15,699 nucleotides of DNA, taken from the NCBI GenBank assembly GCA_021828245.1, contig JAKASC010000026.1, positions 1 to 15,699 on the forward strand. Reading direction: 5' to 3'. Below the pieces are notes generated by a model. It saw only the letters and a list, made by a program, of their open reading frames with translations. It had not been told where the DNA came from and did not search any database. The position numbers and the translations under genes are program-made. Positions 6,542 to 12,825 of this stretch are shown in pieces (the first letter of the stretch is position 1; each line of letters starts with the position of its first letter). This DNA comes from Acidobacteriota bacterium. GTDB lineage: Bacteria; Acidobacteriota; Terriglobia; UBA7540.

Positions 6542-6573
6542 CGGAATCCCCTGGTTCGGTAAGCGCGATTCCG
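6542..6573 (-). repeat. Inverted repeat in the mglA leader
   Basis: CGGAATC and GATTCCG, 18 bases apart, can form a 7-bp stem in the mglA 5' leader, ending about 35 bases before the GTG start. There is no T-run after it. A role in mglA expression is speculation. Confidence 0.35.
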
Positions 6574-6648
6574 ATAATGCCTACAATTCTCCGACGCCTA
6601 TCCACCACGGCCGGAGTTCATGGCTTATAGCATACCAGAGGAACAATA

Positions 6649-6679
6649 ACAATAGCCCGCCGAGGTACGGCACTGTCAA
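6649..6679 (-). promoter_or_regulatory. Candidate promoter of mglA
   Basis: On the minus strand a perfect TTGACA (6674-6679) is followed after 19 bases by TATTGT (6649-6654). The spacing is on the long side. A second -10-like element, TGGTATGCT (extended -10 form, hexamer 6629-6634), lies further down and could be used instead. Either way transcription would begin between about 6622 and 6642. Confidence 0.45.
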
Positions 6680-6746
6680 CCTCTCGGGTGCTGCGCCACT
6701 CGACGACGATCAACTTCAAGGGCGAAAGCCACCGACTGACATATTA

Positions 6747-6785
6747 GAGAAAAACCGAAAACTTGAAGCGGCCTGCGGCCACTCC
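6747..6785 (-). terminator. Intrinsic terminator after tRNA-Ser
   Basis: On the minus strand GGAGTGGCC (6777-6785), loop GCA, and GGCCGCTTC (6765-6773) form a 9-bp stem with two G-T pairs. It is followed by a T-rich tail with runs of four and five T (6747-6762). It begins 24 bases after the encoded CCA end and would terminate the PilZ-tadA-tRNA transcript. Confidence 0.68.
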
Positions 6786-6809
6786 GGCCCACCGAAGCGG
6801 CGGATGGTT

Positions 6810-6903
6810 TGGCGGAGAGGGTGGGATTCGAACCCACGTGCCCGCTTTTGGCAGGCAAGACGCTTTCGAGGCGCCCCCGTTATGACCGCTTCGGTACCTC
6901 TCC
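6810..6903 (-). tRNA. tRNA-Ser, anticodon CGA
   Basis: Read on the minus strand from 6903, the acceptor arm is GGAGAGG paired with CCTCTCC. The D stem is CCG/CGG. The anticodon stem GGCGC/GCGTC holds loop CTCGAAA (anticodon CGA, reading UCG). A long class II variable arm marks serine. The T arm is GTGGG-TTCGAAT-CCCAC. Discriminator G is followed by an encoded CCA (6812-6810). Without CCA it is 91 nt (6813-6903). Its first 24 bases are also the last 24 bases of tadA, so the tadA stop codon lies in the tRNA D loop. A good terminator follows at 6747-6785. Confidence 0.95.
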
Positions 6904-7476
6904 GGCCTGTAAGGGTCCGCTGGGCGTCTGAAGGCCGCGCTCACCCTCCGCGTTGGCGTGCCGGTTCTTGTGCCGCCGCTCTACAAAAAACTGCCGCAAC
7001 ATCGCGCCGCAAGCTGAGGAAAGCACGCCGCCCGTGATTTCGATTCGAGGGCGGAAGCGGGGGTGGTTCAGAACCATCAGGGCGGAACCGCAGGCTCCCG
7101 CCTTGCGGTCTGGAGCGCCAAAAACCACACGGCGCACGCGAGCGTGACCCAATGCGCCCGCACACATGACGCACGGTTCGATTGTAACATAGAGCGTGCA
7201 ACCGGAAAGGCGATAGTTACCCAGTCGCCGCGCTGCTCGTCGGAGGGCGAGAATCTCCGCGTGCGCAGTGGGATCGTTCAAATGCAGGGGCTGGTTGTGG
7301 GCTCGGCTGATGATGCGGCCTTCAGAGACGACCACCGCGCCGACCGGCACCTCGCCCTGAGCGGCGGCACGCTCCGCCTCCCGCAGCGCCGCGCGCATCA
7401 GAAATTCGTCGGCGGTCTGCGGGGAGGCAAGCCCTTCTGTTTTGATTGCTTTCACCGGGGTTTTCAGGGCTGACAA
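6880..7476 (-). CDS. tadA: tRNA-specific adenosine deaminase TadA
   Basis: TadA converts the wobble adenosine of tRNA-Arg(ACG) to inosine. The zinc-site motifs are clear: HAE with His72 and Glu74 (PTAHAEILAL), and PCVMC with Cys102 and Cys105. Between them lie GEVPVGAVVV (41-50) and NYRLSGCTLYVTIEPC. The C-terminus is longer than in E. coli, with about 30 extra polar residues, and its last seven residues (GEVPKRS) are encoded by the start of the tRNA-Ser gene. The start is uncertain. The frame opens with TTG at 7476, 12 bases after the PilZ gene stops; GTG at 7455 and ATG at 7398 (the Met that aligns near the E. coli N-terminus) are alternatives. None has a strong Shine-Dalgarno sequence, so coupling to the upstream gene is likely. 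Its substrate is tRNA-Arg, not the overlapping tRNA-Ser. Confidence 0.92.
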   Translation of the reverse strand: MSALKTPVKAIKTEGLASPQTADEFLMRAALREAERAAAQGEVPVGAVVVSEGRIISRAHNQPLHLNDPTAHAEILALRRAARRLGNYRLSGCTLYVTIEPCVMCAGALGHARVRRVVFGAPDRKAGACGSALMVLNHPRFRPRIEITGGVLSSACGAMLRQFFVERRHKNRHANAEGERGLQTPSGPLQAGEVPKRS

Positions 7477-7488
7477 AATTGCGCGGCC

Positions 7489-9426
7489 CTAACGCGGCGC
7501 TTCCTTCTTGGTCGCGGACCCCAACGAAGTGAACATCTGCGCGATGGTTGTTCGAAAGACTTCCTGAGCTTCCTTGAGGGCCGCGTCCCGCTCTTGCCGG
7601 AGGCGTTCGGCCATCTCCGCTGCTTCTTGCGCGGCCAGCCGTTGCAGTTCCTGCCGATAGTGGTCCAGGCCCGCGCCCGCTTCTTTGTTCAGTGATTCGA
7701 TGGTGGATTTTCCAAACGCCACAATGTATTTTCGAGCTTCTTCGATGGTGTTCCTTTGCGAAGCCTTCAACTTCTCCGCCAAGGCGGGCATGGCGGAGCT
7801 TAAAAATTCTTCCTGAGCTTTTGCCATCCGACCCGCGAGCACTTTTCCACTCTCCGTTTCCAGATGATGCATGGAGCCGCTCGCCACCCCCGACGCTTGC
7901 TCTTTCAATCCTTCCAGCACTGTCTGGGAAACCACCATGGCTTGGCTCCGAAAATCCTGGAGTATTCGCTCCGTGGTTTCCTGGGCTTTGCTCCGAGTTT
8001 GATCGGCTGCTTGGTTGAGAATTTCCTTAAACTTCTCGATCCGCGTGTCAAGGTGAGCATCCGCCATGCGGTCGGCGCGTTCAACTTCCTGCTCGCAATA
8101 TTTGCGGGCCCGCAAATCCGCACCGTCAATCTCCGATTGAACCTGTTCACGAATTTTCTGGAGCGGGGCTTTGAGGCCGGATTCAATCTCTCCCAGAGCG
8201 GCTTGGGTGCGCTCCTTGACGGACCGGACCATTTCACCCATCATCCGTTCCGCGGCATCTCGAAGCTCTTTCTCAAGTTGTGTGCGGAGCGCGTTACCGA
8301 TTTGCTCGGCGCTTTTCTCGAAGGATGAATTCCACTGGCTGGTAACGGCCTGGGCCATCGAGTGAAGCTGATTTTCAGCATCCTTCAGCGCTAAATCCGC
8401 TTGAGATTGAAGGGTTGAGGTCATGCTTGCCTGACGGCCCTCCATCATTTGATTCAACCGCTCGACGGCTTCGCGGTCCAATCGCCCCAGCGCGTCCTTG
8501 ATGAGTTGCTCGAAGGTGTTGCCCATGTTCCTGGTTGCGTCCGCGGCGGCCGGCTCCCAGATCGCCAAGATTCTCTCTTTCGATTCGCGCTCAATCTCCT
8601 CCAAGATTTGTTTCCGTGCAGCTCCAATTTCCGTCCGCACCTTCTCGATCTCCTGCTGGGCCGCCGCACGGATCTCCCGCGCCTGAGCAAGGAGAGAATC
8701 CGCTTGTTGGCGAGTCCCCTCAATCTTTTCCAGGATCGTTTGTAGCTGCACCTCCGCCGCGCTCGTTAGCCGCTCTTCAATGCCCACAGCGGCCGCTTGA
8801 ATGGTCGCTTCGGCTTCGGCGCCCACGTGCTCGGCCAAAGCCCGGAGGCGGTCTTCGAAATCCTTCAGGCGGGCTTCGGCGCTCGCTGCCATCGCGGGCG
8901 CCGCGTCGCTGGAGGCGGTTGCTTTGGCGCCGACTGGAGGCTGAACTCCGGACTCCGTGGCAGGCGCTTCAGAGGGAGAAACCTTCGTTGCCATAATGTC
9001 TCCGGATGCGGATTTCTCCGCCTGCTCACCTATGCTCGCCGTGGGCTTCAGTTCCACGCGGCTCGGCTGAATTTTCTGCCAATCCTCAGGAGTAAATTCC
9101 ACACCCCAAATGTTTTGTGCCTCGAAAAGCTGGATTCCAATCTGTGCTGGTTCCTTGAGTGAGCGGCGCTCGCCCAGCCACACCACCCCAGCTCGGGCAG
9201 TGAGGCCTAAACGCCGGTTTTCAATGGTGATTTCGGTTCCCAAATCAAGCTGATGGAAAGTGGCAATTTTCCCACCGTGTTGATTGATGACCAGCGTTCG
9301 GGTACTTTCTTTGAAGGGGCGCCCCGAAGCGTCTATGCCTGTAATGATTACTGGGACAGAGATCTGGATGCGCGTGCTGCGTCGGTTCCCCGCTTCCGAT
9401 GATCCTTGTGGGTATGACTCCACCAT
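7489..9426 (-). CDS. PilZ-domain protein with very long coiled-coil region
   Basis: The 645-residue protein has two parts. Residues about 12-115 are a PilZ-like domain, with RRSTR (15-19) as the RxxxR arm, VINQHGG (46-52) where D/NxSxxG is expected, and a typical GVEF end (108-111). The Ser of the second motif is His, so binding of cyclic di-GMP is doubtful. After a Pro/Ala/Ser linker (about 125-182) nearly all of 185-640 is charged, Ala/Glu/Gln/Arg-rich helix with few prolines, predicted as long coiled coil. I see no membrane segment or signal peptide, so it should be cytoplasmic. It is the first gene of a unit with tadA (gap 12 bases) and tRNA-Ser. A good promoter ends only eight bases before the ATG, which implies a leaderless mRNA; no Shine-Dalgarno is present. 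Function is unknown; a scaffold or filament is one guess. Confidence 0.75.
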   Translation of the reverse strand: MVESYPQGSSEAGNRRSTRIQISVPVIITGIDASGRPFKESTRTLVINQHGGKIATFHQLDLGTEITIENRRLGLTARAGVVWLGERRSLKEPAQIGIQLFEAQNIWGVEFTPEDWQKIQPSRVELKPTASIGEQAEKSASGDIMATKVSPSEAPATESGVQPPVGAKATASSDAAPAMAASAEARLKDFEDRLRALAEHVGAEAEATIQAAAVGIEERLTSAAEVQLQTILEKIEGTRQQADSLLAQAREIRAAAQQEIEKVRTEIGAARKQILEEIERESKERILAIWEPAAADATRNMGNTFEQLIKDALGRLDREAVERLNQMMEGRQASMTSTLQSQADLALKDAENQLHSMAQAVTSQWNSSFEKSAEQIGNALRTQLEKELRDAAERMMGEMVRSVKERTQAALGEIESGLKAPLQKIREQVQSEIDGADLRARKYCEQEVERADRMADAHLDTRIEKFKEILNQAADQTRSKAQETTERILQDFRSQAMVVSQTVLEGLKEQASGVASGSMHHLETESGKVLAGRMAKAQEEFLSSAMPALAEKLKASQRNTIEEARKYIVAFGKSTIESLNKEAGAGLDHYRQELQRLAAQEAAEMAERLRQERDAALKEAQEVFRTTIAQMFTSLGSATKKEAPR

Positions 9427-9434
9427 GGGCGGGG

Positions 9435-9463
9435 ATTATAGGGTCAGATGAGAGTGAACTCAA
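9435..9463 (-). promoter_or_regulatory. Promoter of the PilZ-coiled-coil operon, predicted leaderless
   Basis: On the minus strand TTGAGT (9458-9463) is followed after exactly 17 bases by a perfect TATAAT (9435-9440). Transcription would start at about 9426-9428, at or next to the A of the ATG at 9426. The bases between are CCCCGCCC and hold no ribosome-binding site, which fits a leaderless message. Confidence 0.68.
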
Positions 9464-9476
9464 GTAAGAAGTATGG

Positions 9477-9506
9477 GTGACACAATTGATAACCTTGCCG
9501 GATAAT
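9477..9506 (+). promoter_or_regulatory. Promoter of the YeaO-like DUF488 gene
   Basis: GTGACA (9477-9482) and GATAAT (9501-9506) each match five of six consensus bases, with 18 bases between them. The start site would be near 9513. It diverges from the PilZ promoter, and its -10 lies inside the dyad at 9493-9521. Confidence 0.55.
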
Positions 9507-9521
9507 ATATCCTCGGCAAGG
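9493..9521. promoter_or_regulatory. Long dyad covering the DUF488 promoter, probable operator
   Basis: CCTTGCCG (9493-9500) and CGGCAAGG (9514-9521) are perfect 8-bp inverted arms around an AT-rich 13-base centre that itself contains GGATA/TATCC. The dyad spans the predicted -10 and start site of the divergent DUF488 promoter. Only its right half would be transcribed from that promoter, so a DNA-binding site for a repressor is more likely than an RNA hairpin. No regulator gene is adjacent. Confidence 0.5.
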
Positions 9522-9562
9522 TCGCATGACGCGGTTGGATCGGTTGAAGTCGAAACCGCGTT

Positions 9563-9570
9563 GGGAAGGA
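9563..9570 (+). promoter_or_regulatory. Shine-Dalgarno that fixes the DUF488 start
   Basis: GGGAAGGA lies eight bases before the ATG at 9579. It supports this start over upstream in-frame codons that would lie before or within the promoter. Confidence 0.7.
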
Positions 9571-9578
9571 CGTGGACG

Positions 9579-9983
9579 ATGCCAGTCCAGACAAAGCGGG
9601 TGTACGATCCGGTCGGTCCGCAGGACGGATGCCGGGTGCTGGTGGACGGCCTTTGGCCGAGAGGTCTGAAAAAGGAAGCTCTCGTGATAACCCGCTGGAT
9701 GCGGGAGATTGCGCCTTCCGCCTCCTTGCGCGCCTGGTACAAGCACGATCCTAAGAAGTGGCCGGTATTCCGTAAGAAATATCGTTTGGAGCTCTCGCAG
9801 TCGCCTCGCCGAGAATTACTGAAGGAATTGGCAGCCGAGGCGCGGAAAGGCATGCTGACGCTCGTGTTCGGAGCGCGCGATACGGAACGGTCGAATGCCG
9901 CCGTCATCGCCGAGAAACTTGGAGAGAAGTTGCAGTCCAAGGCCGGTAAACCTCGGCGCGGCGACCGCAAGCCGCCCGCCTAG
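9579..9983 (+). CDS. DUF488 family protein, YeaO-like
   Basis: The 134-residue protein follows the YeaO/DUF488 pattern: KRVYDPVGPQDGCRVLVDGL with WPRGL (6-30), WMREIAPSASLRAWYKHDP (40-58), KWPVFRKKYRLEL (60-72), and LTLVFGARDTERSNAAVI (93-110). The family usually has VDRLWPRG; here the Arg is Gly. The C-terminal 20 residues are a basic, Pro-rich tail (KPRRGDRKPPA). The function of the family is not established. The frame is open from 9477, but the ATG at 9579 has a good ribosome-binding site and gives the family N-terminus. Its stop (TAG, 9981-9983) directly abuts the stop of the opposing HIT gene. Expression is probably controlled through the dyad over its promoter. Confidence 0.88.
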   Translation: MPVQTKRVYDPVGPQDGCRVLVDGLWPRGLKKEALVITRWMREIAPSASLRAWYKHDPKKWPVFRKKYRLELSQSPRRELLKELAAEARKGMLTLVFGARDTERSNAAVIAEKLGEKLQSKAGKPRRGDRKPPA

Positions 9984-10337
9984 CTAGCCGGGGGGCCAGT
10001 GGAAAACTCGCCCGCCAAGAACATGAAGGTGAAGGTGGTCCACGGTCTGTCCCGCCCAGTTTCCGTTATTGATCACCACACGGTAACCCTGTGCTTCGAT
10101 TTTGCGCTCACGCGCGAGCTGGGACGCCACGCTGAGCAGGTGCCCAAGAACCGCTTCATCCTCTTCGGACACTTCGCGGAGCGAGTTCAGATGGCGCCGC
10201 GGAATAACCAGGAGATGCACCGGCGCCTGCGGGCGAATGTCCTCCAATGCCGCAACCGTCTCGTCCTGGTAAACCATCCGGGCCGGCTTTTTCCCGGCCA
10301 GAATTTGGCAAAAAATGCAATCCGTCAACGTCTCCAT
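9984..10337 (-). CDS. HIT family nucleotide hydrolase, HinT-like
   Basis: The 117-residue protein carries the histidine triad HLHLHVLGG with His101, His103 and His105. The N-terminal zinc-type CIFCQILAGK (Cys7, Cys10) and the second zinc-ligand region around VIPRRHL (His49) mark the HinT branch. HinT proteins cleave phosphoramidates such as adenosine 5'-monophosphoramidate in the cytoplasm. The ATG at 10337 has GAGGAA (10344-10349) six bases upstream and gives the normal start METLTDCIFC; a longer frame to 10373 adds 12 residues without support. It lies 40 bases after rlpA on the same strand and is probably co-transcribed with it. Its stop codon touches that of the convergent DUF488 gene. Confidence 0.9.
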   Translation of the reverse strand: METLTDCIFCQILAGKKPARMVYQDETVAALEDIRPQAPVHLLVIPRRHLNSLREVSEEDEAVLGHLLSVASQLARERKIEAQGYRVVINNGNWAGQTVDHLHLHVLGGRVFHWPPG

Positions 10338-10343
10338 AAGTGC

Positions 10344-10349
10344 TTCCTC
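10344..10349 (-). promoter_or_regulatory. Shine-Dalgarno that fixes the HIT gene start
   Basis: GAGGAA on the minus strand, six bases before the ATG at 10337. It supports this start over the in-frame start 36 bases upstream. Confidence 0.7.
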
Positions 10350-10377
10350 AAAAGTCCCTTCGCGCCAAGCCAATCTA

Positions 10378-11085
10378 CTAATTCAGCCGAACAACAAATG
10401 CTTGCACCGTGAGATTGTCGTCGAGAAGCTGTCGAGCCAGCGCGCGCGCTCCTGCGATCGTCTGAAACTCGCCCACCCGGACGCGGTAGAACAACCCGTT
10501 GGCGCTCTGATAGGTCTGGATCATCACCGGCCCGAACCGCGACCCAAGGGCTTGCTTCAGCCGGTTGGCATTTTGTGGGTCTAAAAAGGCGCCAATCTGC
10601 ACGGCATAGATGCCTCCGTCGGCATTAGGCCCCAGCCCCAGAACATGGAGCCGAACCAGCGCCGTGCCATTCATGCCGAGGGCCTGGGCGGCGGCATAGG
10701 AAAGGTCAATAATGCGTCCCTCGACAAACGGCCCGCGATCGTTGATGCGGACGACCACGCTGCGTCCGTTTTCCAAATCATGGACGCGCACCAGCGTTCC
10801 AAACGGCAGCGTGCGATGCGCTGCGGTCATCGCGTACATGTTGTAAATTTCCCCATCCGAGGTTGGCTTTCCGTTAAAACCGGGACCGTACCAGGACGCG
10901 ATTCCTTCCTGACCTTGCACGATTTCCGGCGGGACGGCGCTCGGGGGATAGGTGGGGGGCAGCCCCACGAGCGGCCGGCGCCGGCGATGCAGACAACCCG
11001 TGGCCAAGAGCACAAGCGCTCCCGCCACCAGGAGCCGTGCCTTTCGACCGAAGCCCCGGCCCGATTGGCTGAAAAAAGGCGTCAC
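10378..11085 (-). CDS. rlpA: RlpA, septal-ring lytic transglycosylase lipoprotein with SPOR domain
   Basis: RlpA cleaves glycan strands that lack peptide stems, mainly at the division septum. The 235-residue protein has a lipoprotein signal ending LLATGC (Cys31), then a basic Pro-rich linker. The double-psi beta-barrel domain follows, from GIASWYGPGFNGKPTSDGEI (61-80) to about 151. The three residues shown to be needed in Pseudomonas RlpA appear at Glu79, His90 and Asp116, with the same 11 and 26 residue spacing, so it should be active. A C-terminal SPOR domain (about 158-233, starting IYAVQIGAF) binds denuded peptidoglycan. The start is GTG at 11085 with AGGA (11092-11095) six bases upstream. 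A strong promoter lies at 11158-11186. The HIT gene follows in the same unit. Confidence 0.93.
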   Translation of the reverse strand: MTPFFSQSGRGFGRKARLLVAGALVLLATGCLHRRRRPLVGLPPTYPPSAVPPEIVQGQEGIASWYGPGFNGKPTSDGEIYNMYAMTAAHRTLPFGTLVRVHDLENGRSVVVRINDRGPFVEGRIIDLSYAAAQALGMNGTALVRLHVLGLGPNADGGIYAVQIGAFLDPQNANRLKQALGSRFGPVMIQTYQSANGLFYRVRVGEFQTIAGARALARQLLDDNLTVQAFVVRLN

Positions 11086-11157
11086 CTGGAGTCCTAAGAC
11101 TCGTCCTCGTGTCGCGGTCAGACTCTGACTGACGTGCGCTGGCGCCCCTCCCCCGCT

Positions 11158-11186
11158 ATTCTATGCAAGGTGACTCCAACTGACAA
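11158..11186 (-). promoter_or_regulatory. Promoter of rlpA
   Basis: TTGTCA (11181-11186) and TAGAAT (11158-11163) on the minus strand are separated by exactly 17 bases; each matches five of six consensus bases. The start site would be near 11151, giving a leader of about 65 bases. The rhomboid gene is divergent, with its -35 region just a few bases away. Confidence 0.62.
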
Positions 11187-11192
11187 TTGAAT

Positions 11193-11222
11193 TTCCACGG
11201 CGCTTCGGAAGTGCCCTATAAT
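11193..11222 (+). promoter_or_regulatory. Promoter of the rhomboid gene
   Basis: A perfect TATAAT (11217-11222) with a weak -35, TTCCAC (11193-11198), 18 bases upstream. Transcription from near 11229 leaves only about 24 bases before the ATG at 11253. This rules out the in-frame start at 11187, which would lie upstream of the promoter. Confidence 0.55.
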
Positions 11223-11252
11223 GAATTTTTCGCTTTCAGCCGCCGATTCCCT

Positions 11253-12179
11253 ATGGAACTTCCTCCCAAATTCTGGTTCAAGTGGCAACAGTTCAAGCAA
11301 GCCTGGAACTCCTGGTTCAATTCCCGGGGTGACTCGTATGACACCTCTCATCGCATGTGTCCCAACTGTCGTGCCTTAATTGACCGTTCTGCCAAGGTCT
11401 GCCCGATGTGCGGCGCCCCGACCGGCCCACTTCGCGCCCGAAGCCGAACAGGCATGGAGCCGGAAAGGGTTCTCGGTGTCATCCCTGTGCCGCGAACTGC
11501 CACCGCAATTCTGGTCGCCGTGATTATCGTGATGTACGGCGTGGAATGGTACATGACGCAAACGCAGGGCGGGGCAGGCGCAGGGCCAATCTGGGGAGCC
11601 ATCTCACCCATGGTGATGTTGCGGTTGGGCGGCAAGTTTGGCCCGCTCATGTACGCCGGCCAGTGGTGGCGCTTAATCACCGCCATGTTCCTCCATGCCA
11701 ATCTGCTGCATATCGGATTCAACCTATGGTGTCTGTTTGACCTCGGCCCGGAGGTTGAAACGCTCTTTGGAACGCAGAAATTTTTGGTGATGTACCTGGT
11801 CACCGGAATTCTCGGGTTCATTGCCAGCCTGTGGTGGAATCCCTGGGCGCTCTCCATCGGAGCGTCGGGGGCCATTCTCGGCCTGATCGGCGTGCTGATT
11901 GGCACGAGCTTTCATCATGGCAGCCTCGGCAAAGACTACCGGAGCATGTTGTGGCGGTGGGTGATCTATATCTTCATTTTCGGGTTGTTCTTCAGCGTGG
12001 ATAATGCAGCCCATTTGGGCGGCCTTATTTCCGGTTTGGCGCTGGGTTATCTGATCCCGTCTGGGGAGCCGGCGACGCGCGCCGAGCAGCAGATCTGGGA
12101 TGGACTGTCGCTCGTGTCCGTCCTCGTCATTGTGGGTTCTTTTGCGCTGATGGCCTTGCAGCTCAATCGGCCTTTGTGA
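11253..12179 (+). CDS. Rhomboid-family intramembrane serine protease with N-terminal zinc ribbon
   Basis: The 308-residue protein begins with a soluble part holding two CxxC pairs, CPNC (36-39) and CPMC (50-53), a zinc-ribbon-like unit. Six or seven hydrophobic segments follow from about residue 82. The catalytic Ser205 is in GASGAILG (203-210) and the catalytic His254 in NAAHLGG (251-257). The motif HANLLHIGFNLW (148-159) supplies His153 and Asn157, the usual oxyanion residues. Rhomboids cut membrane proteins within the lipid bilayer; the substrate is unknown. The start MELPPKFWFKW is chosen because the promoter lies just upstream; there is no Shine-Dalgarno sequence. It ends nine bases from the stop of convergent leuD. 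Confidence 0.92.
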   Translation: MELPPKFWFKWQQFKQAWNSWFNSRGDSYDTSHRMCPNCRALIDRSAKVCPMCGAPTGPLRARSRTGMEPERVLGVIPVPRTATAILVAVIIVMYGVEWYMTQTQGGAGAGPIWGAISPMVMLRLGGKFGPLMYAGQWWRLITAMFLHANLLHIGFNLWCLFDLGPEVETLFGTQKFLVMYLVTGILGFIASLWWNPWALSIGASGAILGLIGVLIGTSFHHGSLGKDYRSMLWRWVIYIFIFGLFFSVDNAAHLGGLISGLALGYLIPSGEPATRAEQQIWDGLSLVSVLVIVGSFALMALQLNRPL

Positions 12180-12188
12180 CCCACATCC

Positions 12189-12812
12189 CTATCGCGACTC
12201 GAGCGGGCCGTATTGGCGGGCCTGAGACGGGTAACGGCGCTCGTAGTTTGCGATTTGGTCTTCGAAGCGCAGCGTCAGACCAATATCATCCCAGCCGTTT
12301 AACAGGCACTCCTTGCGGAAACTATCAATCTCGAAAGTGAATCTGAGTCCGCTCTCATCCGTCACTGTCTGGCTATCGAGGTCCACGGTCAGTGTATAGC
12401 CTTCCTTCTCGGCAGCCCGACGAAACAATTCGTCCACTTGCTCTTCCGGCAGCGTCACCGGCAGAATGCCGTTCTTAAAACAATTGTTGTAGAAGATGTC
12501 CGCGTAGCTCGGGGCAATGATGGAGCGGAAGCCGTAATCGAGAACCGCCCAAGGGGCGTGCTCGCGGCTTGAGCCGCAACCAAAGTTGGCGCGCGCCAGC
12601 AGGATCGAGGCGCCCTTATAGCGCGGCTGGTTCAGGATGAAATCGGGATTGGGTTTCCTGCCCTCGAGGTAGCGCCAATCGTAAAAGAGAAATTTGCCGT
12701 AGCCCTCCCGCGTCAGCAGCTTCAGAAATTGTTTGGGAATAATCTGATCCGTGTCCACGTTGACGCGGTCGAGCGGCACGACAAGACCGGTATGCTTTCT
12801 GAATGGCGTCAT
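12189..12812 (-). CDS. leuD: 3-isopropylmalate dehydratase small subunit
   Basis: LeuD forms, with LeuC, the isomerase that converts 2- to 3-isopropylmalate in leucine synthesis. The 207-residue length is normal for the bacterial (E. coli-type) small subunit. Visible blocks are GLVVPLDRVNVDTDQIIPKQ (9-28), FLFYDWRY, the swivel-domain signature ANFGCGSSREHAPWAL-like stretch (reading ANFGCGSSREHAPWAV), and IIAPSYADIFYNNCFKNG. The ATG at 12812 has GGAGG seven bases upstream (12820-12824), close to the stop of the small coiled-coil gene at 12826, so the two are in one unit. It converges on the rhomboid gene with only nine bases between stop codons. Confidence 0.96.
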   Translation of the reverse strand: MTPFRKHTGLVVPLDRVNVDTDQIIPKQFLKLLTREGYGKFLFYDWRYLEGRKPNPDFILNQPRYKGASILLARANFGCGSSREHAPWAVLDYGFRSIIAPSYADIFYNNCFKNGILPVTLPEEQVDELFRRAAEKEGYTLTVDLDSQTVTDESGLRFTFEIDSFRKECLLNGWDDIGLTLRFEDQIANYERRYPSQARQYGPLESR

Positions 12813-12819
12813 CTACTCG

Positions 12820-12824
12820 CCTCC
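12820..12824 (-). promoter_or_regulatory. leuD Shine-Dalgarno next to the upstream stop codon
   Basis: GGAGG on the minus strand, seven bases before the leuD ATG and one base after the stop codon of the small upstream gene. The layout fits termination-reinitiation between the two. Confidence 0.6.
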
Positions 12825-12825
12825 G

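Larger units (their letters stand above)
6507..6809. other. Gap between tRNA-Ser and mglA, about 300 bases
   Basis: This stretch has no gene. It holds the tRNA-Ser/tadA terminator (6747-6785), the candidate mglA promoter (6649-6679), and an mglA leader of about 135 bases. That leader contains a 7-bp inverted repeat: CGGAATC (6542-6548) and GATTCCG (6567-6573). Nothing else could be supported. Confidence 0.6.

Noticed and set aside
3350..6679. Identical 12-mer TTGACAGTGCCG at 3350-3361 (plus) and 6668-6679 (minus)
   Set aside because: Both are at -35 elements, so TTGACA is expected, and chance alone gives many 12-base matches in a window this size.
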